Shown one piece after another: positions 6,161 to 11,354 of a DNA stretch of 11,354 nucleotides. A program made the translations under genes and the position numbers. Source of the DNA: JAZDDE01 sp039714435 (GTDB taxonomy: Bacteria > Gemmatimonadota > Gemmatimonadetes > Palauibacterales > Palauibacteraceae); NCBI GenBank assembly GCA_039714435.1, contig JBDLJJ010000090.1:1-11354 (forward strand), written 5' to 3'. Position 1 is the stretch's first letter. The number at the start of each line of letters is the position of its first letter. The notes below the pieces were generated by a model, which was not told the origin of the DNA, ran no database searches, and worked only from the letters and a program-made list of their open reading frames with translations.

Positions 6161-6255
6161 AACAGCTCTCTGATACGTTCTGCGTTATCCATGTCGGGAA
6201 GGTAGGCGGATGGATCAACTGAGCCCTCAATGACCGCGCAATCCGCAAAGTCCAG
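6121..6255 (-). pseudogene. short protein-like frame downstream of the LKAPSTAKF gene
   Basis: The minus-strand frame ending at TAG 6121-6123 reads like real protein, with blocks such as LDFADCAVIEGSVDPSAYLP and MDNAERIRELLLMARDHERAG, but has no good start: only CTG at 6255 or an internal ATG that leaves 23 residues. It starts about 8 bases after the stop of the preceding gene. It could be a small gene with a non-standard start or the C-terminal remnant of a lost gene. No family recognised. Confidence 0.3.
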
Positions 6256-6263
6256 CCGCCGTT

Positions 6264-6641
6264 CTAGTCCATCTGTAGATCGACCAGCCGCCACCGGTCC
6301 CCACTGACAAAACTAACGTCACAGGTGTACTCGTTCCGTAGCATAGCACCGAACGAGTTTTGCGCATCCACGTAGGACACCACCCGATACTGACCGTAGC
6401 CCGGCCTGGTAGCGATCTGTGACTGCCCCATGCGGGCAAACTTAGCCGTGGATGGAGCTTTCAGGTTACGCTCAACGAAATTCTGGCAGGCCACAAACGC
6501 ACCGACGTCGGTATGCTCCGGGCGCTCGGCCCGTGGCCGCCGCGGAGGATCTTCTGATGGACCGTCACCGGCATAGGCATAGGCATAGAATGCTATCCCG
6601 AGCACCACGACGGCGGCGATTTTCAGCTTGTGTGTGTCCAC
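6264..6641 (-). CDS. small exported protein with 'LKAPSTAKF' / 'YVDAQNSFGA' domain
   Basis: A 125-residue conserved protein of unknown function. It begins with a hydrophobic helix (about 6-24, LKIAAVVVLGIAFYAYAYA) that is a signal peptide or membrane anchor, then a proline/arginine-rich linker, then a compact domain with ACQNFVERNLKAPSTAKFAR (about 51-70), SYVDAQNSFGAMLRNEYTCDV and RWRLVDLQ. These phrases recur in small proteins from bacteria and prophages; the two cysteines C52 and C107 may pair. Start is GTG at 6641, immediately after the TAG of the upstream gene with no gap, which implies coupled translation; AGG of the stop region may help recruit ribosomes. It is the last clear gene of the minus-strand operon. 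Confidence 0.75.
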   Translation of the reverse strand: MDTHKLKIAAVVVLGIAFYAYAYAGDGPSEDPPRRPRAERPEHTDVGAFVACQNFVERNLKAPSTAKFARMGQSQIATRPGYGQYRVVSYVDAQNSFGAMLRNEYTCDVSFVSGDRWRLVDLQMD

Positions 6642-7184
6642 CTAGTTCCAGGTCAGCCCGAGCCCGAACTGGAAGAACTCGATTGTGTCGCCAACGGACG
6701 TGACTATCCAGTTGCCGAACGGCGTCAGCGCCAGCTTCCCGCTGGAACTGATCGGAATATCGTAGCCGATACCGATTACTCCAGCCCCGCCCTGTTCGCT
6801 GTCGGAGACTGAAAAACTGCCGACGCTTATTTCTGCGTCGAAGTTAGCCAGACCAGCGCCCAACAGGATAAAGAAGTCACCCTCGCTCGGATGCAAGCGT
6901 GCGGAAAAGACGAGCGCCCCGCCATCCAGTCTGGCCCCGCCCTGCTCTTCGGTGTAAACGTGGGTGGAAGCACCGAGCTGAACTGACGGCGAGACTGTCC
7001 CGCCTATGTAGGCCGTACCGCTGATGTCACTTGATCGTTCTGAGCAGTCTGAGCAACTGATCGAACCCATACCGAAGCCGAACCCGCCCCACAGCCCAGC
7101 TCGGTTGTTTCGGCTACCCTCCTGCGCCGCGAGGGGCGTGGCCGCCAGTAACGATAGAGCGAATATAATAGCGAGGATCTTCAT
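6642..7184 (-). CDS. putative outer-membrane beta-barrel-type protein
   Basis: A 180-residue exported protein. Residues 1-20 are a clear signal peptide (MKILAIIFALSLLAATPLAA, cleavage before QEGS). The mature part is rich in glycine and alternating hydrophobic strands (GLWGGFGFGMGS, FFILLGAGLANF, GAGVIGIGYDI, FFQFGLGLTW), the look of a small eight-stranded barrel, with a CSDC pair near residues 44-47. The last residue is Asn, not the usual terminal aromatic, so insertion by the BAM machinery is not assured. Its ATG overlaps the TGA of the lipoprotein gene by 4 bases (7181-7184), and the next gene starts right after its stop: a tightly coupled three-gene envelope operon. Specific function unknown. 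Confidence 0.72.
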   Translation of the reverse strand: MKILAIIFALSLLAATPLAAQEGSRNNRAGLWGGFGFGMGSISCSDCSERSSDISGTAYIGGTVSPSVQLGASTHVYTEEQGGARLDGGALVFSARLHPSEGDFFILLGAGLANFDAEISVGSFSVSDSEQGGAGVIGIGYDIPISSSGKLALTPFGNWIVTSVGDTIEFFQFGLGLTWN

Positions 7185-7789
7185 CGGCTTATCTCCTTTT
7201 GCAAAGTAGGCCCGAACCGAAGTCCGAAGTTTCGACCATCGTTCCGATTTTCTGGAATCCCCACCCTCGCCACGCCTTTAGTTGTGGATAGCGTGAACGT
7301 CAAGTTCACCTGGATACCCAAGCATTGGGCAATCGCGGTACCCGCCACCTCGAATAGTGAGCCGTTCGCGGTACCCGTAAAGGCTCCTATGCCCTGCGTC
7401 AGCGTACACTGGCCGTCCGTTAGATCCTCGATGCTCGATGGGTTCGGATTGCTGGACGCGAATTGCGTTACGCCCACCGCCCCGCCCACCTGTACCGTCC
7501 CGCCTAGCGTGCCCGAATCTGCGGTGCAGTCTGGACTGGAGCCCTGCGTCCATGTTCCTGTGAACGTGCCGTTAGCGCCCTGGCTAGAAATCGCTGCCCC
7601 ACCGGGGCAAACGACCTGGAGTGATTCACCGGTACTTGGAACGTTCGCACGGTTAGTCCATGTACCCGAGTAGGTTCCGACGATGTTGGGAATCGTAGGA
7701 GTTGGGTTGGGTGCTGGTGCCGGCTCGGTTGGCGAGTCACCCCCACAACCAGCCACTAAGACCGCCAGGATCGCAGCTCTGCTTTTCAC
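7181..7789 (-). CDS. putative lipoprotein, unknown function
   Basis: A 202-residue lipoprotein. The signal ends in the lipobox LVAG-C15, followed by GGDSPTEP and a proline-rich tether (APAPNPTPTIP), a mature start I associate with Gemmatimonadota and relatives. The rest is strand-forming and rich in Gly/Thr/Ser with repeated GTWT/GTFTGTW phrases and cysteines that may pair. The C-terminal residues (about 175-202) look unlike the beta-rich core. Start is GTG at 7789 with GGGAG (7797-7801) 7 bases ahead. It is the first gene of the operon with the barrel-like protein and the LKAPSTAKF protein, suggesting a shared outer-membrane task. No function recognised. Confidence 0.75.
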   Translation of the reverse strand: MKSRAAILAVLVAGCGGDSPTEPAPAPNPTPTIPNIVGTYSGTWTNRANVPSTGESLQVVCPGGAAISSQGANGTFTGTWTQGSSPDCTADSGTLGGTVQVGGAVGVTQFASSNPNPSSIEDLTDGQCTLTQGIGAFTGTANGSLFEVAGTAIAQCLGIQVNLTFTLSTTKGVARVGIPENRNDGRNFGLRFGPTLQKEISR

Positions 7790-8042
7790 GCTACATCTCC
7801 CATCAGTTCAGATATGGGGCACGGGAGATGGAGAGAAATGTGCCACTAAATAGCACGTTTCACAAATCGAGGCCGTGGAGACCCGGCCTCCAAAGTATTT
7901 TCGCATCCTTTCCGGCAAGTCCGTCCTGGGAGATGTACAGCGCGACGGCCGCTTGCTGACCCACTTCTTGTATAGGTAACTGGACAGCGATCTGTTTCAA
8001 CATTCCCACTGTCGCCGCTAGACGCGACGCTGCCGCAAGTCT
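7790..8042. other. intergenic region upstream of the lipoprotein operon
   Basis: No gene seen. It holds CATCTCCC (7794-7801) inverted at 7823-7830, overlapping the lipoprotein ribosome site, and a seven-pair hairpin GAGGCCG/CGGCCTC at 7869-7890 with an eight-base loop. Bases 8007-8042 are about 80% identical to the DNA next to the 3' end of the intact tRNA-Gly (11122-11157). Confidence 0.5.
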
Positions 8043-8126
8043 AAGCGGGCGACCGGTCTCGCAGCGAAGCTCTCCGAGGACCGCCGAAGGCGGCCGCAGG
8101 AGTACCGGCGACCTTCAGCTTGGGAA
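8043..8126 (-). repeat. partial tRNA-Gly copy with 42-nt T-loop insertion (copy 2)
   Basis: Identical over all 84 bases to copy 1 (5839-5922). Unlike copy 1, it also carries the tRNA 3' flank: 32 of 39 bases ending at 8045 match 11122-11160. It therefore appears to derive from the tRNA-Gly locus including its downstream DNA. Same orientation as the intact tRNA, about 3.1 kb away. Confidence 0.8.
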
Positions 8127-8519
8127 GCCCTTAACCATGCGCCCGCATGCACCGATATCCGAGAAGTATGCTGCCGGATGCACCACAAGGATTGTATGGA
8201 GGTGCACCCGGGAGCACGGGTACGTTACCGGGAGCGTTACCGCCGTCCTGGACCGCGGTCTTCCCGGCCCGCTGCCCCGCAGCCCGCCGTGACAGCCCAC
8301 CCGGCCCTGCAGTGTTTCCGCGAACTAGACTGACGGGTCCTGCAGGGTTACGCGCCTTCCTCAATCGTCCGGATCTCCCGGAAGAACAAGCTTGCCTGGG
8401 AGTTGCAGGCGCAGTAACGAGCCACCACTATCCATTTAGACTGCAGTGATGGGTCGTGTTTCTGTTCCCCTTGCAGTCCATTAAGAGTTAGAAGGCACGG
8501 CATCGATCGACGGAGCGGC
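8127..8519. other. non-coding stretch before the monooxygenase-like gene
   Basis: No credible gene; the longest open frame (8147-8449) has the Pro/Ala/Arg composition of chance reading in GC-rich DNA. It shows a short duplicated motif, CCGGGAGC at 8208-8215 and 8228-8235 with CGTTACCG at 8223-8230 and 8235-8242, and an imperfect hairpin pairing 8418-8429 region ACGAGCCACCAC with GTGATGGGTCGT (10 of 12). GTTAGAA at 8487-8493, 27 bases before the next start codon, could be a cassette-boundary remnant. Confidence 0.4.
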
Positions 8520-8831
8520 ATGTTCGTCTATCTCTGGGAGTATAGAGTAGCGCCCGAGAACCGGGCCGATTTCGAACGGGAGTACGGCCCAGACGGATCT
8601 TGGGTAGCCTTGTTCTCGGGAAGTCCGAACTACCTGGGGACGACCCTGCTTCAGGATCGTTCGGAGCCCGACCGCTTCCTCACAATCGACCGCTGGGAGT
8701 CCGAGCGGTTCTATACCGAGTTCGTGGAGTCCGTGCGAGCAGAGTTCGACGCGATTGATGCCCGGTGCGAGGAGCTGACTCAAGCCGAAACTCTGCTAGG
8801 CCACTTCCGATCGGCGGGGGGTGCCTTCTAA
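8520..8831 (+). CDS. small antibiotic-biosynthesis-monooxygenase-like (dimeric alpha/beta barrel) protein
   Basis: A 103-residue single-domain protein of the ferredoxin-like ABM/dimeric alpha-beta-barrel type: strand MFVYLWEYRV, helix APENRADFEREYG, then FLTIDRWESERFYTEFVESVRAEFDAI, a typical 'W-x-S-x-x-x-y-x-x-F' helix lead. Family members include small cofactor-free oxygenases and many proteins of unknown role; the active-site substrate cannot be inferred. GGAG at 8511-8514 is the ribosome site. The TAA stop lies inside the first inverted-repeat box of an attC-like hairpin (8826-8939), the placement seen for integron cassette genes. Probably complete. Confidence 0.75.
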   Translation: MFVYLWEYRVAPENRADFEREYGPDGSWVALFSGSPNYLGTTLLQDRSEPDRFLTIDRWESERFYTEFVESVRAEFDAIDARCEELTQAETLLGHFRSAGGAF

Positions 8832-8939
8832 CAAGCGGTTGCTGCTGTCGGCCACAGGGGGTCGTACGGAGGGCTCGCCTTGCAGCGAGCCCTCGAAGGG
8901 ACCATGCTGCCGCGCAGCAGAACCGCGAAGCCGTTAGAT
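8826..8939 (+). other. integron attC-like recombination site
   Basis: A 114-base imperfect palindrome right after the gene. Outer boxes CTAAC (8828-8832) and GTTAGAT (8933-8939) match the R''/R' boxes (GTTRRRY consensus). Inner arms GCGGTT (8835-8840) / AACCGC (8921-8926) and CTGCTG (8842-8847) / CAGCAG (8915-8920) pair with one unpaired G (8841) on the left, like an extrahelical base. The centre has a perfect ten-pair stem GAGGGCTCGC/GCGAGCCCTC (8869-8878, 8885-8894). The alternative is a complex transcription terminator. No integrase is in view. Confidence 0.5.
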
Positions 8940-9114
8940 CGACATGCGGTGGGACGCCAATGCGGGGACCAGTGGCAGAATCGGAACCGCCGAGTGCGGG
9001 GCAGGTAACCTTGCAGGGTGAGCAGGGGCGAGGGCACGCGGTGGCGCGGGCGTGCTCCAGCGGAGCTGGCGACCGGCGAGCCAGCAATGCCCCTAGAGGA
9101 GTACGAGGAACCTC
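8940..9114. other. leader region with two hairpins before the metallopeptidase-like gene
   Basis: No gene. GCACGC/GCGTGC and GCTGGC/GCCAGC (9065-9070, 9080-9085) can form two short GC-rich hairpins within the 100 bases before the start codon. They may belong to a 5' leader or be chance in GC-rich DNA. Confidence 0.3.
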
Positions 9115-9966
9115 ATGAGACTGAGTCCCCGGTGCCTTGCAGGAACGGTGATTGCGCTTCTCTGCGCTTGCGAGCCTGCACCTCCAGCCTCTCCGGCTAT
9201 CGACTGGGATGAGGAGGCAACTGGGCTCGAGCAGCAGGCGCTCGCGGACACGCACTTCGTGTGGCATCCTCTGCGGGGCGAGGCTGCGCGCGTGCACTAT
9301 CGGCCGGGCAGCTTTGCCGCCAGGCACGCAGTCATGCTCACGCGCGGCGCGGACGCATCGGTTCGCCGCGCGATTGAGATCGTGGGCATCGAACACTACG
9401 AGCGCCCCGTCGACGTCTTCTTCTTTGATACGAGGGCCGATCTCATTGACTTTGTGGGGGTGTCCGCTACGGGCTATGCAGACTGGGAGTCGAGCAGCGT
9501 ATTCCTGGTGTTCAGTCCCACCTGGCGGGCGTTCGACACTCACGAGATCGCCCATGTGGTCTCGATCGACACCTGGGGCGTTCCCGTCGAGCCGATCTGG
9601 TGGATTCGGGAGGGTCTGGCAGTCTACGCGGACGGACGCTGCCGAGAGCACACCGTGCAGGCGCTGGCGGCGGAGTACCTGCGGCGTGGAGAGCTACCCC
9701 ACGCGAGTGACCTGATCTACCGGTTCGCCAACGTCGGTGAGATGCCCGGGTACCTAGGCAGTGGTAGCCTCGTCGGGTTCCTCTACGAGACGTACGGTGT
9801 CGAAGCGATTCACCGCATCTGGCAACAGGGTGGGGATGCAATTGAGACCGTCACTGGGGCGAGTCTCAACGCCATAGATGCACGCTGGCGTGCGTCGCTT
9901 GAGAATGTCGAATCGGACGTGGAACCGGAGGAATGGAGCCGAGTCATCGACGACGGCTGCGGCTGA
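9115..9966 (+). CDS. lipoprotein with peptidase-MA-like (gluzincin) domain
   Basis: A 283-residue exported lipoprotein. The N-terminus has a signal with a lipobox ending at C19 (LLCAC) and a Pro/Ala tether. The domain has the zinc motif HEIAH at 143-147 and a downstream GLAVYADG motif whose E166 is the likely third ligand, the arrangement of gluzincins such as the peptidase MA-like group. Upstream, PVDVFFFDTRADLIDFVG (98-115) and later GSLVGFLYETYGVEAIHRIWQQG (about 207-229) are also typical. All three ligands and the catalytic Glu144 are present, so activity is plausible; the substrate is unknown. GAGGA at 9105-9109 is the ribosome site. It lies just after the attC-like site, as the next gene in a possible cassette order. 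Confidence 0.85.
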   Translation: MRLSPRCLAGTVIALLCACEPAPPASPAIDWDEEATGLEQQALADTHFVWHPLRGEAARVHYRPGSFAARHAVMLTRGADASVRRAIEIVGIEHYERPVDVFFFDTRADLIDFVGVSATGYADWESSSVFLVFSPTWRAFDTHEIAHVVSIDTWGVPVEPIWWIREGLAVYADGRCREHTVQALAAEYLRRGELPHASDLIYRFANVGEMPGYLGSGSLVGFLYETYGVEAIHRIWQQGGDAIETVTGASLNAIDARWRASLENVESDVEPEEWSRVIDDGCG

Positions 9967-10059
9967 GCAGTGCAGTTCAAGCGCATGATCGCCTGTCGCA
10001 CGAGTGGTCTCGCGCGTTACGTCACGAAGCAGTTACCGTTGTTCAGTGTGTACCGTCCG

Positions 10060-10630
10060 GAGATGACTACGATCTAACAAGGCGATGCACCTGCCGGTTA
10101 GCAGATCCTTCAGACTCTCTCCTCCCTCGACAATTCCGCGTATGAAGTTCTGGCCGATGCCAAAACCGGCTTGCTTGAGTTCCCGGCTGAGTTCGGTGGC
10201 GAAATCGTCCAGTTCAAGGTCGGCCACGTTCAGCTCTGGAATTTCGATCTCGAACCCGAGGTCGCGCAGACTGATCGAACCTTGCTGGGACGCATCGGTC
10301 GCGCCCAGGCCGGGCGGTAGGACCGGCGGGGCTACGTTGATGTCGCCAGGCCGGCCGCCGCCCTGGAACCCGACTCCCGTCAGCTCCTTGCCGAGCTCCT
10401 TCACACCCTCCGCAGCACTACGGGCAGCGTCTTCGACGCCCTTTGGCCGATTCTCGAGGAACTGGTAAGTCTCGCGCAGCTTGCCGTCGATTGCCGCAGC
10501 CTTCAGAAGTTCGTCAAACTCCTTCCTGGCGTCGGCGATATTCTCCCGGAGCCGCTCTCTGGTGCCCTTCCACAGAATGTCGTTTAGCGCGCCGCCGAAC
10601 GACTCGCCGAGCAGAACGCTGGACCGCGGC
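10060..10630 (-). pseudogene. phage tail tape-measure-like fragment
   Basis: An open minus-strand frame (10839 to 10033) has protein-like sequence only in its middle. Blocks such as ESFGGALNDILWKGTRERLR, NIADARKEFDELLKAA and GIGQNFIRGIVEGGESLKDLL look like the amphipathic, repeated-helix C-terminal part of tail tape-measure proteins, with a proline-rich linker between. The upstream part (about residues 1-70) and last 20 residues look like random translation, and no start or ribosome site fits the good part. I therefore read it as a decayed internal piece of a phage gene, boundaries approximate. It could instead be a small unknown coiled protein. Confidence 0.5.
10073..10099. repeat. short inverted repeat at the edge of the tape-measure fragment
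   Basis: CTAAC and GTTAG enclose GGC/GCC arms in a 28-base hairpin. It lies where protein-like sequence of the minus-strand fragment ends. On the minus strand one edge reads GTTAGATCG, the same as the right edge of the attC-like site at 8933. It is far shorter than a normal attC, so the link is weak. Confidence 0.35.
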
Positions 10631-10880
10631 CACCCTGTTTCTGAGTTCACTGTGGGGCGTGAGCTAGGGCACGGAGGTACGTCGCTCGTTAGGCGGGTGT
10701 ACGGCCACTTGGGGCAAATCCGGCAGCGGTCTGAAATCGTCGAGTACAGAATGGATGATTCCGCTCCCAAGTCTCCGCCGAGGTCGGAAGATGGGAGACG
10801 ACCTGGGCAGAGGTGGCCAAAGAAGACTATGCTAGCCACAGATCCTTACCGTGAAGCCGAAGCAGTCAAGGAGGCGCGCC

Positions 10881-11102
10881 GTGAAAGCTGACCGTTACAC
10901 ACGAGCAATCCTAACAGTAATCGCAGTCTCTCTGCTGTGGATCGCGATTCAACTCACGTCGCCCGTCAAGACGGCGACTGCCGCATTCGAGGCGGGAGAG
11001 GCACCGGTTGAGGTGAACATTGTCGGCGTCGGCGGGCATAAATTCTCAGTCCTTGACGTTTCCGTCGTAGACGTGGTGCTGCCCGTAAAGATTAAGAATT
11101 AG
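10881..11102 (+). CDS. small membrane-anchored protein, unknown function
   Basis: A 73-residue protein with one N-terminal hydrophobic segment (about 9-24, AILTVIAVSLLWIAIQL) that is a membrane anchor or uncleaved signal, then a short strand-rich tail (VEVNIVGVGGHKFSVLDVSVVDVVLPVKIKN). The frame is open from an ATG at 10851, but the GTG at 10881 is preceded at 6 bases by a perfect AAGGAGG (10868-10874), so I chose it. Its MKADRYTRAILTVIA start resembles small single-pass proteins in several bacterial phyla, function unknown to me. It lies between the tape-measure fragment and tRNA-Gly. Confidence 0.72.
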   Translation: MKADRYTRAILTVIAVSLLWIAIQLTSPVKTATAAFEAGEAPVEVNIVGVGGHKFSVLDVSVVDVVLPVKIKN

Positions 11103-11158
11103 AACAACTGTTTGTCACCGCCATTGTCACCACTAAACCCGACGATGCCGTAAGTCTA

Positions 11159-11231
<73 letters not shown>

Positions 11232-11255
11232 ACTTCGTGAGGAACTCCAAAGCCC

Positions 11256-11343
11256 ATTGTCGCTCACGGCAGACACTGGAGCGAGCGTTCTATTGCGAAG
11301 CAATTGCAGCTCGCGACAGTGGATTGTCCGGGAGCGACAATCC
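11256..11343. repeat. cluster of nested inverted repeats beside tRNA-Gly
   Basis: Three nested or overlapping palindromes lie on the 5' side of the tRNA: ATTGTCGCTC (11256-11265) inverted at 11332-11341; GCGAGC (11281-11286) against GCTCGC (11308-11313) enclosing ATTGC-GAA-GCAAT (11292-11304); and GGATTGTC (11321-11328) against GACAATCC (11336-11343), an eight-pair hairpin with a seven-base loop. The first and third share the same GACAAT arm and so compete. Could be integrase arm sites or a terminator; undecided. Confidence 0.5.
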
Positions 11344-11354
11344 ATGGGGCGGGA

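Noticed and set aside
8147..8449. 100-residue + strand open frame
   Set aside because: Composition is that of chance reading in GC-rich DNA (Pro/Ala/Arg/Gly), with no ribosome site and no recognisable motif.
8412..8493. Second attC-like site (TAAC at 8415, GTTAGAA at 8487) before the monooxygenase-like gene
   Set aside because: The boxes have the right distance but the inner arms do not pair with each other and the right box breaks the GTTRRRY consensus.
10085..10891. + strand open frames opposite the tape-measure-like fragment
   Set aside because: Ser/Arg/Pro-rich shadow translations; the minus-strand reading has helical, protein-like sequence.

Overview
The window is GC-rich bacterial DNA with compact genes and mostly good Shine-Dalgarno sites. 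The lipoprotein mature end 'CGGDSPTEP', the small monooxygenase-like protein and several conserved hypothetical families suggest Gemmatimonadota or a relative. That is an impression from family resemblance, not a proven assignment.

Bases 1-3330 look like ordinary chromosome with one remarkable gene. A cation-dependent O-methyltransferase and a DinB-family protein run on the + strand. A TetR-family regulator converges on the DinB gene and shares its CTAG stop. The regulator is divergent from a two-gene operon: a secreted TTHB210-like (HFDFHFY) protein, then a carboxymuconolactone decarboxylase/AhpD-like protein (2749-3327). The reading frame of that last gene passes through an in-frame TGA at exactly the position of the second catalytic Cys of AhpD. 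A hairpin resembling a bacterial SECIS element starts 14 bases after the TGA. I read it as a selenoprotein. Two copies of a TACACTGYGT palindrome lie between the regulator and the operon and are probably the TetR operators. This TetR / secreted protein / AhpD-like selenoprotein unit is the best candidate for an undescribed system.

Bases 3420-5610 hold the 'mobile mystery' pair A (HTH) and B (Fic), which look like a toxin-antitoxin-type module. A four-TM conserved membrane protein and a minimal 100-residue HAD-fold protein follow.

Bases 5611-11354 look like accreted accessory DNA. Two identical 84-nt copies (5839-5922, 8043-8126) reproduce the 3' half of tRNA-Gly, from anticodon loop to 3' end, each with the same 42-nt insertion in the T-loop. 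The intact tRNA-Gly(CCC) lies at 11159-11231 in the same orientation, so the copies resemble attachment-site remnants of tandem insertions. The first interval carries a minus-strand operon (lipoprotein, outer-membrane-type protein, small secreted 'LKAPSTAKF' protein). The second carries a monooxygenase-like gene followed by an integron attC-like hairpin, a lipoprotein with a gluzincin HEIAH motif, a decayed phage tape-measure-like fragment and a small membrane-anchored protein. No integrase, transposase or selenium-insertion gene (selA, selB, selC) is in the window.
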